Source: Candidatus Zixiibacteriota bacterium
GTDB lineage: Bacteria > Zixibacteria > MSB-5A5 > GN15 > JAAZOE01
NCBI GenBank assembly: GCA_036480375.1
Contig: JAZGGI010000033.1
Location: forward strand, 62,001 to 126,000
DNA length: 64,000 nt
Direction of reading: 5' to 3'
This document shows positions 36,914 through 46,442 of the stretch, one piece after another (position 1 is the first letter of the stretch; each line of letters begins with the position of its first letter). The translations under genes and the position numbers were made by a program. Under the pieces are notes generated by a model. It did no database searches and was not told where the DNA came from. It worked only from the letters and a program-made list of their open reading frames with translations.

Positions 36914-39557
36914 ACTTCTCCAGTAGCGCTTGGAAGCGTGGGTGGTCGCGGAGGGGGTCAAATATGGGATCGAGTCTCAATGTTTGCACACTGTATACAA
37001 ACGGCATTGAGAGAATAGAATCGAGCGTCTCGATAGCCAGTTCATGCTTCCCCGTGAGGATGTACACTTCAGCCATGTCAGACAACACCACAGGGTATAG
37101 CAGAGCATCTTCCATATCCGAAATGAGGCTGAAAACTGTTTCGCATTCCCGGATAGCATCTTTTTCTCGTCCCATACCGGCATATGCAATAGCCAATTGA
37201 GAGTGATGAGGGGAATAGCTGGGAGCTTCAGCGACGGCGTTCTCGAACCTGACTCTTGCCGAATCGAAGTATGAAACACTGGCTGACTTGTCGTTCATGA
37301 GCAAGTAGGTCCATCCCTTGAAGAGATAGTAGTCAAAATCATCGTCGGCAAGAGCAGCATCCGCTGTGGGTCGATGTTTCAAGGCTGATTGAAAATCACG
37401 GTCATAAATATCCAGGAGTTCAAACTCCTCGGCCAACTGGCCCGGGCCAATCAATCGCTGTCCATCTTCAAGAACCTTACGCGCACGGCGCGTGTCACCA
37501 TAGGCCACTATACACCGCCAGGACTCTCTCTCGTAGAGATCCTTTGCATCTGGTGCGATTGTGCAACCCAACTCGAAGTATTGCCTCGCCAGGTCATATC
37601 GCCTCATGACCAGCGAGCTGAGCTGCATCTCAGTCATCTTCTTAACTGAACGTGGATCCAGTTCTGCGGCACGCTGCAGGGTCTTTAGAGATTCTTCCCA
37701 TCTCCCGAGCCGACGTTGGATATAGGCGGTTGCCTCCATCGCGTCGCTATTGTTTGGTTGTTCCACCAGCACATGAGAGAAATGCTCCAGGGCTAGCTGG
37801 TAATCCCTGCAGCCATAATAGTAGTAATATCCCATTGCCATGTGACCTTCCGGACCCTGATTACTCAGCCGGAAGGCAGTTTTCGCAGCTTTCTCAGCCA
37901 GTTCCAGTTTCTCAGATCCTTTTTCCGGCCAATTGAAATATGAGTACGAATGTGCTCGGGCCAGCCATGCATAGGCGAGGGCAAACGAGGAATCCAGCTC
38001 AATCGCCCGTTCCCACATTCTGATAGCGAGTTCATCACGATTACGCTGCCCGCCTCGCTCAAAGTACTCCCTTCCGCGCAGGAAATAATCGTATGCCTCA
38101 ACATTCGTAGTTGGCTCGGTTTCCATTCGCAGTCTCTCCGATTTTCCCAGCGCGACATTGAGAGCTGCGGCAACATGATTGGCGATCTCCGACTGAACGG
38201 CGAATATCTGTGTTAGACTCCGTTCATAGTTGTCAGCCCACAGGTGACGGTCATCGGAAACTCTTATGAACTGCGGTGTGATGCGCACCCGGTCAGTATC
38301 ACCCGTTTTGTCCCAGCGGATGGTGCCTTCGAGGATATAGTCTACGCCCAGTTGGCGAGCTATCTCCGGGAGAGTTTTCTCGGAATCTTTGAAGGTATGG
38401 GCACTGGTACGAGATATCACGCCTATGCCTTGAACCAAGGCTAATCGAGATGTGATTTCATCCGTTATCCCGTCTGCGAAATACTCGTCTTCCGGCGAAC
38501 CCAGATTCTCAAAAGGCAACACCGCAAGCATGATCTTGTCCGGTTGATCGGATGCTGTCTCGGTGTCCCAGGGTTTCGTTAAAGTTAAGACAATTGCTGC
38601 TGCAATAACTACAAAAGCGGCTACAACCCACCGTGTTCGCATTGTATGGCGAGACGGCGACGCATTTGAGACAATCGATAGCCCGGAATCAAGCGACCGC
38701 TTGATCCGCATCAAATCGGACAGCATTCCATCGGCATGCTGATAACGCGTCTTGACGTCCTTTTCTAATGCTTTGTCGATGATAGCTTGCAGCCCATCCG
38801 GAAGTCCTGACTTAAATCGAGCCAGAGGCTCCGGCGCGTCATCACTCACTGCCTTCAGCGTTGCTGCCTCAGTGTCACGCTTGAAGGGATTCATCTTAGC
38901 AATTAGCTCATACAAAACTACACCAAGGGAAAACAGGTCGCTGCGGTGATCAATTTCCTGTCCCCTTACCTGTTCGGGCGACATATAGCCGATTGTGCCA
39001 AGTGTCGAACCGGTCTTCGTGAGATGCTCCCCGCCCTGAATAGCCGCCAAGCCAAAGTCCAATATCTTCGGACGGCCATAAGCGTCAATGACTATATTGG
39101 AGGGCTTGATATCTCGGTGGACAACTTTCTTGTCATGAGCTGCGCTCAGGCCATCACAGACCTGTATAGCCAACTCAATGATTCTGTCAACGCCAAGCTC
39201 TTTCCCCTTTGTTAAATCGCGCAGCGATTGACCTTCCACGTGCTGCATGGCGAAGAACGGCCGACCTTGGTACTCACTCACTTCGTGGATGGTGACAATA
39301 TTAGGGTGATCCAGCTTGGCGGCGGCCTGCGCCTCGCGCTTGAATCGAGCGCGGCAATCTTCATCCTGACACAGATGCGGGGGCAGAAACTTGAGAGCAA
39401 CTTCGCGATTAAGTTTGGTGTCTTCAGCCAGATAGACCTCACCCATTCCACCGGCACCAATTTTTTCAACTATGCGGTAATGCGACACCATCGTTCCTTT
39501 GCTTAGGATGATGTGCGATTGTGTCTTATCGTCGTCAGATTCCATGTTCATTCTCAT
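36891..39557 (-). CDS. Membrane Ser/Thr protein kinase with TolB-like region and TPRs
   Basis: This 888-residue receptor-like kinase has a Gly loop (IGAGGMGEVYLAED), catalytic Lys in VALKFLPPHL, the loop VVHRDIKPSN, DFGLA and GTIGYMSPEQVRG. One transmembrane helix lies near 312-332 (WVVAAFVVIAAAIVLTL). Outside it, a conserved region (LPFENLGSPEDEYFADGITDEITSRL ... GVDYILEGTIRW ... DDRHLWADNYER) is of the TolB/FlgO-like type that also occurs in adenylate-cyclase TPR proteins. About ten TPR units end in FDPLRDHPRFQALLEKY. ATG at 39545 (MESDDDKTQSH) lines up with paralogue starts and may be the true start. Confidence 0.9.
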   Translation of the reverse strand: MRMNMESDDDKTQSHIILSKGTMVSHYRIVEKIGAGGMGEVYLAEDTKLNREVALKFLPPHLCQDEDCRARFKREAQAAAKLDHPNIVTIHEVSEYQGRPFFAMQHVEGQSLRDLTKGKELGVDRIIELAIQVCDGLSAAHDKKVVHRDIKPSNIVIDAYGRPKILDFGLAAIQGGEHLTKTGSTLGTIGYMSPEQVRGQEIDHRSDLFSLGVVLYELIAKMNPFKRDTEAATLKAVSDDAPEPLARFKSGLPDGLQAIIDKALEKDVKTRYQHADGMLSDLMRIKRSLDSGLSIVSNASPSRHTMRTRWVVAAFVVIAAAIVLTLTKPWDTETASDQPDKIMLAVLPFENLGSPEDEYFADGITDEITSRLALVQGIGVISRTSAHTFKDSEKTLPEIARQLGVDYILEGTIRWDKTGDTDRVRITPQFIRVSDDRHLWADNYERSLTQIFAVQSEIANHVAAALNVALGKSERLRMETEPTTNVEAYDYFLRGREYFERGGQRNRDELAIRMWERAIELDSSFALAYAWLARAHSYSYFNWPEKGSEKLELAEKAAKTAFRLSNQGPEGHMAMGYYYYYGCRDYQLALEHFSHVLVEQPNNSDAMEATAYIQRRLGRWEESLKTLQRAAELDPRSVKKMTEMQLSSLVMRRYDLARQYFELGCTIAPDAKDLYERESWRCIVAYGDTRRARKVLEDGQRLIGPGQLAEEFELLDIYDRDFQSALKHRPTADAALADDDFDYYLFKGWTYLLMNDKSASVSYFDSARVRFENAVAEAPSYSPHHSQLAIAYAGMGREKDAIRECETVFSLISDMEDALLYPVVLSDMAEVYILTGKHELAIETLDSILSMPFVYSVQTLRLDPIFDPLRDHPRFQALLEKYDDNSPR

Positions 39558-42171
39558 ACTTTTTTATTAGAGCTTTAAACCGCGGGTAGTCGCGGAGGGG
39601 ATCGAAAAACGGCTCAAGCTGCAGCGTGTGGGCTGTATATGGAGACTCGATTGAAATCAAGTATTCAAGTTCATCTATTGCTTTGTCATACTCTGCAGCT
39701 ATTATGTAAATCTCGGTCATGACCATGACCACAATCGGTCCTCACCAGTGGCAGCCGTCAACCGACATCAGCTCCTTTGCTTTTTTTCCCTCCTCAATCG
39801 CTTGCTCATATTCACCAAGACACGCCAGAGCATACGCCATTGCGATGTGCAATCCGTATTCATTGGACGCATATTTGAGTTGCTCTTGAAGCAATGACTT
39901 TGCCGAATCACAATGCGCCATCATTATCCCGGTTTGTCCCACCGATGAATATCCTTCGGCTATGGTGAGGTAAAACAATCCCGACAACTCGGTACTCCGG
40001 AACATTCTAACATAATCGGCAACCAGAGAATCAACCGGCGTATCTACGAGATTAAACCCCCAGAATCTTTGGCTGATTATCTCGACCGGTTCGATATACT
40101 TGCAGGCCTCATGGAAAACGTCGCGCATCCCGTCAATGTCTCCCCGCCCATTCAGCAAGCAGTGCATTTTTTCAACGTAGTAGATTGCCCGATCCGGTTT
40201 CAGTGCAATTGCCCGGTCGATAACGCTGATGGCTTCCCGGTACTCTTTCGTATATGTCAGAATCTTGGCTAAATCAAAATAGTAAAATGATGTGAGTGGA
40301 TCGAGTTCGATTGCCTTGCGCATATTTGTCTGAGCTTCATAAAATTTTCCCTGTCGAAATTGCACGAGTGCAATTGCGTATAGCAACCCGGAGTTACTGT
40401 GCATCTCCGACCGGGCCTTGGCAAACTCTTCGAGAGCACGATCGTAATCTCCCGCCACCAGATTATAATAGGTTCCCATCGCTAAGTGACCCAGGGAGAG
40501 TTCCGGTTCCAGCCTCAGCGCCATTTCCGCAGCCTGAATTGCCGGCGCTCTGTGGCTGATAGGATCCGTAACGAGACTGCCCCTTTTAAAGGTTGCCCAG
40601 GAGTGTGCTATCGACTTATGGGCATAAGCAAGTGCAAAACCCGGATCGAGTGCGATAGCACTGTCAAAAAGTGCAATCAAGCGGCGAATCTCCGGGCGAT
40701 CGATCTCCGGGTCTTTAATTTCGCTGACTGCTTTCAGGTAATAGGTATATGCTTCGGGATTGTCGGTCGGCTGTCTGGCAAGTACGGTGCGGACCCTTTC
40801 TACCAGCGTCAGATCGAGTTGATTGACGATCTGCACGGCAATATCGGCCTGAACCGCAAACACCTCCATAAGATCGCGTTCATAGTTATCCGCCCACATA
40901 TGACGGTCATCGGAAACACGGATTAGCTGGGGAGTAATCCTGACTTTTGTTTGTTCTCCCTCTTTACTCCAACGGATAGTACCTTCGAGGATATAGTCAA
41001 CGCCTAATTCCTTGCCGATTTCACTGAGTTGCATGTCGGCATTCTTATATTTGATGGCGCTGGTGCGGGAAATCACTCCCAGACCTTGAATACCGGCCAG
41101 TCGTGATGTGATTTCTTCGGTCATGCCGTCGGCAAAATACTCATCTTCCGGTGGACCGAGATTGTCAAAAGGCAGTACGGCTATCAGAGGGACATCATCA
41201 TTGACAGGTGTCTGACGCCAAGGTTGCGATAAGAGCAGAGCAGTCACTGCTATCACGACAATAGCACCTGCTGCCCACAAACCAAGTCTACTTTTCTTAG
41301 CGGGGCTGGATTCTACCTTGAGGCGCTTTAGGTCCGCCAGCATCCCGTCGGCGTGCTGATAGCGAAGGGAGGGATTTTTAGACAGAGCCTTGTCGACTAT
41401 CTGTTGAAGCTCACCCGTTGTTCCGGATTTGTAGCGGGCGACCGGATCAGGGTTCGTGTCGGTGATTGAGCGGGCAACAGCGGCATCATTATCACCCTCG
41501 AATGGACGGCGACCGGTCAGCATTTCATACAGAATCACACCAACCGAGAAGAGATCAGAACGGTGATCAATATTCTTCCCCTTAATCTGCTCTGGTGACA
41601 TGTATCCTACTGTGCCGAGGGTTGAACCGGTCTTGGTCAGTTGCTCTTCACCCGATACCGTTGCGAGGCCGAAGTCCAAAATGCGAGCACGACCTTCACT
41701 GTCGATATTGATGTTTCCGGGTTTTATATCACGATGGACTACGCCTGACTCATGCGCTTTATGCAGCCCTTCGCATATCTGCATGGTCATTTCGATTGCA
41801 TCGGAGATTGAGAGTTTACCTTCTTTGATTACCTTCCTAAGAGACTTGCCCGCGATATGTGCCATGGCAAAGAATGGTCGTCTTTGAAACTCACCAACTT
41901 CATAAACCGGGACTATATTGGGATGATCCAGCTTGGCGGCGGCTTTGGCTTCACGGGTGAATCGGGCACGACTGGCTTCGTCTTGTGAGAGATTGGGGGA
42001 AAGAAACTTGAGAGCAACTTTACGATCTAACTGAGAGTCTTCAGCCAGATACACTTCACCCATGCCACCGGCGCCGATCTTCTCGATGATTTTGTAGTGA
42101 CCGACAATAGTCCCTTTGGTAAGAACGATGTGTGTGTGGGTTTTATCGTTGTCATCAAAATTTGCCAACAT
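39535..42171 (-). CDS. Ser/Thr kinase-TPR paralogue interrupted by an in-frame TGA
   Basis: From ATG at 42171 the frame encodes 809 residues. These are a kinase domain (IGAGGMGEVYLAED, VALKFLSPNL, VVHRDIKPGN, DFGLAT, GTVGYMSPEQ), a helix (GLWAAGAIVVIAVTALLLS), the TolB-like region and TPRs. A TGA at 39742-39744 then follows SVDGCHW. The same frame continues at once with GPIVVMVMTEIYIIAAEYDKAIDELEYL...FDPLRDYPRFKALIKKYENEHGI to a TAA ending at 39535, exactly the family's normal C-terminus. The gene therefore carries a nonsense codon ~68 codons early: a recent mutation, or an assembly error. The kinase itself is intact. Confidence 0.85.
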
Positions 42172-42221
42172 GCGGACGCCCCTTTAATCTTAACATTGAA
42201 GATTGTCCCAAGTGCGATGAT

Positions 42222-42250
42222 AATATAGACTTAATAATTCTTGATGGCAA
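42222..42250 (-). promoter_or_regulatory. Sigma-70 promoter of the kinase gene at 42171
   Basis: On the minus strand TTGCCA, 17 bases, TATATT, ending ~50 bases before the ATG. It lies within a 55-bp block (42207-42261) that is repeated nearly unchanged upstream of the kinase gene at 46152. Confidence 0.75.
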
Positions 42251-42261
42251 TCAGAATCTTA

Positions 42262-42555
42262 CTGAGTAATACCACACATGAAAATAAGTACTAATTAGAG
42301 AAAATCTCATGGTAATCCAAAGAGATACATTGAGTTATGAATTGGCGTGCCGTAGTTGAAGATCTTCGAAATTATTTGAGACAGGTCGTATGATCAGATA
42401 TTCGTAATAATTGTGTTGTGGCACAAGAGCTTACACCGTTTCGTGACTAGCTTGTGATCGTATTTTTGCCTATACTTAAACACCTGCCCCAATGCACTTT
42501 TTCATACTTTTCAATTAGCACCTGAAACCGCGGGTGGTCATGGAGAGGAAATAGA
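42262..42555. other. Spacer with a relic of a kinase-TPR C-terminus
   Basis: Most of this stretch shows no gene. At its right end (about 42484-42555, minus strand) the codons following the stop of the large kinase gene read LFPLHDHPRFQVLIEKYEK, the conserved tail of the kinase-TPR family (PLRDHPRFQALLEKYE). This is a leftover of a former paralogue or of a recombination event. Confidence 0.7.
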
Positions 42556-45500
42556 TTAATATCCCAAATCATTCAATCTTTTTAGTTCTGCTTTGGCCAT
42601 CCTATATTCTAAGATATTATCCTTTTCGTGATCTAAACATTTTTCAAGATATTCTAATGCCATACTTGTGTCAGGTTGACTTGATTTTGTGTTATTGCCA
42701 ATATTCAACAGGTATGACATGCCCAGATAATAATACATTTCCCCCTTCCTCTTGCTTTCGGTTGAGTTTGGGTATTCCCTTTCGGAGGCAACCGCCAGTG
42801 CATTCTCATCTATATTACAATTAAGGAAATGTGTAATGATTGCCGGCCATGTCCGATCTTCAAGCGTCAATGAATACTGAGCAAGATACTCCTTTGCTTC
42901 TTCCGACCTACCAGCCTGATAAAGCGCCAGGAAGTAAAACAGGTGACTGTAAACATCAGTGGAATCGAGCCTGATACTCTCCATATACTCTGAAGCGGCG
43001 TCTTCATATTTACCCATTGATAAGTAGTGCATGCCGAATAACAGCCCATTATAGGCATTTAAAGGCTGGAGAGCCTTTATCTTATCAATTACATTAACTA
43101 ATTCATCGTATTTTCCCTGATTTGCCCGTATTGCTGCAATATTTGAATATGCGGCGGCAGTAGAAAATCGCCTGGTATCGGGATCCAGCCGGATCACCTC
43201 TTTATACTCACGAATTGCTCCGACTTCATCATTTAATGAACTGAGGACTTCGGCAAAATATGTTCTAAGATATACATTGTTGGGATTGATATTAATGGCA
43301 CTCTCAAACCAGGGAATTGCATCTTCAGTTTTATCCAAATTATAATATGCTCGCCAAAGATAGTAATAAGGGCCGATAAAGTACGGATCTACTTTGATAG
43401 CATCTACCAATTCTGACACCGATTTGTCGTATTCGCCTCTCTTAAAATAAATCCTTCCTATCGCTGAGCGGACTGCTACCTCTCTATTGTTTTCTGTGCC
43501 ATATTCCGCAGCCTTCTGATAATACTCTATCGCATCATCAAAAGAATTATTAGTTTCGCTGACCCAGCCCAACCAGTAATAAGCATCACCGTATTCAGGA
43601 TCAAGTTGGATAAGTTTTTTAAACTGCTCTATCGCATTGACAGTATCGCCTATATCATAGAATAGTCTGCCATACTGTAGTCGGAGTTGTCTGCTTTCGG
43701 GATTCTGGGAAATCACCTCATTAAACCAGGCGATTGCTTCTTCACTTTTACCGGTCTGAATATATGCCCGCCTAAGGTTTATATAAGACATACGATTGTC
43801 ATAATCTAAAGCAATTGCCGTTTGGTATTCTGTTATAGCGCCGGCCGTGTCGCCCAAACTTTTGTGGAGTTCTCCATACTCCCTATGAAGCTGTGCGTTC
43901 TCCGGATTCAGAGTTTCCGCCTGCTGAAATAATGCCAGTGCTTTATCTCCTTTTCCTAATTCCACGTAGGCTTCTCCCAGTAATCTAATATTGGGTACAT
44001 ACCATGGATAAAGCTCCAGAGCATTACAGTGGGATGCGACAGCCATCTCGTATTCGCCTTGCTTCGAATAAACCCTTCCAAGTGTAAAGTGTGGCGCAAA
44101 CTCGCCCCACCAATTTGTGCCAACCCGAATGGCACTTTCATAGTTAAGGATGGCCATTTCAAGTGAATCCGAAAATTCGTATATCCATCCCAATCCGTAG
44201 AAGGAATCACCGTTCTCGGGATCTGTATCAATCGCTTTTTTATGTTCGGTAATGGCTTCGCTTACGCGACCCAAGCGCCATAGTGCCCACCCCAGATGGG
44301 TGCGGAGTCGCTCGTTGTCGGGATATTCTGTAATAGAATTTTTAAGAAAAGTTGCCGCCAGCTCTTTTTGCCCAGCATAGCTATGTGCGCCTGCAACTTG
44401 AAATTGTAACATTTCATTTCCGGGATTATGAGTCAGGGATTTTTGTAGAATCGTAAGGGCCGAATCATACATACCCTGCATGCTGTAATATCGTCCTAAT
44501 TTATAGGCCACACGAACCGAAACTGTATCCAATAAATAGGCCTTCCAATAGGACTCAATCGCCTGCACTCGTTTCCCGGCTTGATTAAGCAAATCTCCTC
44601 TAAGGATAAAGCATTCAATCGACGGCTGTGATATTTTATCGAGAATTTCATGTGACTTTTCCAAATCCTGTTTTCCATGGTACCTGGCCGCAACCATTAA
44701 CGCCATATCCCCCACTTCACTTGCTTTGGACTTTCGCAATGCCAATTGATTTGGTTCTTCAAGATTAGCTTCCAAAGCTGTTAAAGACGCGTCGCCGATA
44801 GGATTTTGTTCATGCTTTACAGCTGTGATGTTGGGCTGAATTTCAACTTCCCCGCGCAAAACAATTACTTCACCCCAGAGGACAATTGATGCCTCGTGTT
44901 TTTCTCCCAAGGCCATTGCTTCCTCATGGGTACCCGGGATTTCGCTTATATCTTTCCCCAGAATTATGACATCATCCTCTCCTCCTAATTGATTGAGTAT
45001 CTCTCGTTCAATGAGAGCCTGCATTACCGTGCCTTCTGCAATAGCTTCATCGCTGCGGCCAAAAAACGGAGCAATGACAACAACGAATGGCTCCTGTTCA
45101 ACCTGTATTTCGCAAATTCCGCGTTCCGTCGATGAAATCAGCCACCGCCACAAATTCTTCATTTTATCAGGCATAATTATACTGGTTAGTAGTAAGCCAA
45201 CAACTACTGCCAGCAGAAAACTTGCTCCAGTATAATAGACCCGACGTTTTCGTTTTCCTGATTGTGACTCAGGAAAACTGCTAAATTCTAATTCTTGAGA
45301 TAGACTATTCAGGTCGATTGCAAGGTCTACAACAGCCTGATAACGATTGTTCACATCTTTTTTCAAGGCATTATCAATCAGATGTTGCATAACCTCCGGT
45401 ATGTTTTTCCTATAACCTTCAAGCGGTTTCGGCTTTTCATTTAGAATTGAATAAATTATGGCAGCGTCACGTTCTCCTTCGAATGGCAAACGACCGGTTA

Positions 45501-46152
45501 CCATCTCATATAAAACTACACCGAGAGAAAATATATCTGCGCGGTGATCAACATCTTCGCCGCGCACCTGCTCTGGCGACATATAGCCTACAGTGCCCGT
45601 CGTAGAACCCGTCCTGGTGATTTTCTCTGCTCCTTCAATTGTAGCCAGACCAAAATCAAGCAATTTAGCACAACCATCATTATCGATGATAATATTAGAT
45701 GGCTTTATATCACGATGAGTAATTCCGGCCTCGTGCGCCTTAATCAGACCTATGCAAATTTGGGCACCTATCTCCAAAACTCTTTTAAGAGGCAGTTCTC
45801 CGGATTTAATTATGTCCTTTAGGGATTGACCTTCGACGTATTCCATGACGATAAACGGACGTCCCTTGTGCTCATCAACTTCGTGAACAACTACAATATG
45901 CGGGTTGCTCAGCCTGGCTGCGGCGCGAGCTTCGCGCTTAAAGCGGGTACGGCAATCATCGTCCTGATCCAGATGCGGGGGAAGGAATTTCAGTGCCACC
46001 TTACGATCGAGTTCGGTGTCTTCCGCCAAGTACACCTCACCCATCCCACCGGCGCCGATCTTCTCGATGATCTTGTAGTGCGATACTTCAGTGCCCGCGT
46101 TCAGGACGATATAAGAACGCGTTTTATCATTGTCGTCTCGAGTCGAAGACAT
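42556..46152 (-). CDS. Large Ser/Thr kinase-TPR receptor-like protein
   Basis: This 1198-residue protein has a kinase domain at ~20-290: IGAGGMGEVYLAED, VALKFLPPHL, ITHRDIKPSNIIID, DFGLATIEG, GTVGYMSPEQVRG. A membrane helix follows at ~305-328 (ASFLLAVVVGLLLTSIIM). The next segment (FVVVIAPFFGRSDEAIAEG...VLWGEVIVLRG) differs from the TolB-like region of the two smaller paralogues. Some fifteen or more TPR units (for example NPENAQLHREYGELHKSLGDTAGAITEYQTAI) fill ~520-1190. It probably senses or scaffolds on the outer face and signals by phosphorylation inside. Targets are unknown. Confidence 0.92.
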   Translation of the reverse strand: MSSTRDDNDKTRSYIVLNAGTEVSHYKIIEKIGAGGMGEVYLAEDTELDRKVALKFLPPHLDQDDDCRTRFKREARAAARLSNPHIVVVHEVDEHKGRPFIVMEYVEGQSLKDIIKSGELPLKRVLEIGAQICIGLIKAHEAGITHRDIKPSNIIIDNDGCAKLLDFGLATIEGAEKITRTGSTTGTVGYMSPEQVRGEDVDHRADIFSLGVVLYEMVTGRLPFEGERDAAIIYSILNEKPKPLEGYRKNIPEVMQHLIDNALKKDVNNRYQAVVDLAIDLNSLSQELEFSSFPESQSGKRKRRVYYTGASFLLAVVVGLLLTSIIMPDKMKNLWRWLISSTERGICEIQVEQEPFVVVIAPFFGRSDEAIAEGTVMQALIEREILNQLGGEDDVIILGKDISEIPGTHEEAMALGEKHEASIVLWGEVIVLRGEVEIQPNITAVKHEQNPIGDASLTALEANLEEPNQLALRKSKASEVGDMALMVAARYHGKQDLEKSHEILDKISQPSIECFILRGDLLNQAGKRVQAIESYWKAYLLDTVSVRVAYKLGRYYSMQGMYDSALTILQKSLTHNPGNEMLQFQVAGAHSYAGQKELAATFLKNSITEYPDNERLRTHLGWALWRLGRVSEAITEHKKAIDTDPENGDSFYGLGWIYEFSDSLEMAILNYESAIRVGTNWWGEFAPHFTLGRVYSKQGEYEMAVASHCNALELYPWYVPNIRLLGEAYVELGKGDKALALFQQAETLNPENAQLHREYGELHKSLGDTAGAITEYQTAIALDYDNRMSYINLRRAYIQTGKSEEAIAWFNEVISQNPESRQLRLQYGRLFYDIGDTVNAIEQFKKLIQLDPEYGDAYYWLGWVSETNNSFDDAIEYYQKAAEYGTENNREVAVRSAIGRIYFKRGEYDKSVSELVDAIKVDPYFIGPYYYLWRAYYNLDKTEDAIPWFESAININPNNVYLRTYFAEVLSSLNDEVGAIREYKEVIRLDPDTRRFSTAAAYSNIAAIRANQGKYDELVNVIDKIKALQPLNAYNGLLFGMHYLSMGKYEDAASEYMESIRLDSTDVYSHLFYFLALYQAGRSEEAKEYLAQYSLTLEDRTWPAIITHFLNCNIDENALAVASEREYPNSTESKRKGEMYYYLGMSYLLNIGNNTKSSQPDTSMALEYLEKCLDHEKDNILEYRMAKAELKRLNDLGY

Positions 46153-46203
46153 TCGCGTTACCCCTAAAATTTAATCAATGAAGAATGCCCCAAGTGCGAT
46201 GAT

Positions 46204-46232
46204 AATATAGACTTAATAATTCTTAATGGCAA
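46204..46232 (-). promoter_or_regulatory. Sigma-70 promoter of the kinase gene at 46152
   Basis: TTGCCA-N17-TATATT on the minus strand, at the same distance from the ATG as the copy near 42236. The block 46189-46243 differs from 42207-42261 at about one position. Confidence 0.75.
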
Positions 46233-46328
46233 TCAGAATCTTACCCCAAGGATTGACCATGAATTACAAAGGGAAGGGTATAATCTCAAAGAATATATAG
46301 GGGCTTTATATTTGTGAGAAGAATAATA

Positions 46329-46397
46329 AAAGACCCCCTTTTGGTTAAAAACCAGTTTCCTAATAGGCCCACAAAAACAAGACCAAATTCAAGGGGG
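46329..46397 (-). terminator. Possible terminator after the propeller-dockerin gene
   Basis: On the minus strand CCCCCTT near 46397-46391 can pair with AAGGGGG at 46340-46334, with a nested TGGTT/AACCA hairpin between, followed by TCTTTTATT. The long distance between arms makes this uncertain. Confidence 0.4.
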
Positions 46398-46442
46398 CGA
46401 TGGAATATAAGATAAAGTGGACCTTCTGTCATGAAAGTCCAT

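Noticed and set aside
39742-39744. TGA as a selenocysteine codon
   Set aside because: No SECIS-like hairpin was evident just downstream, the family has no redox Cys at this point, and the position is in a TPR linker. A nonsense change or error is simpler.
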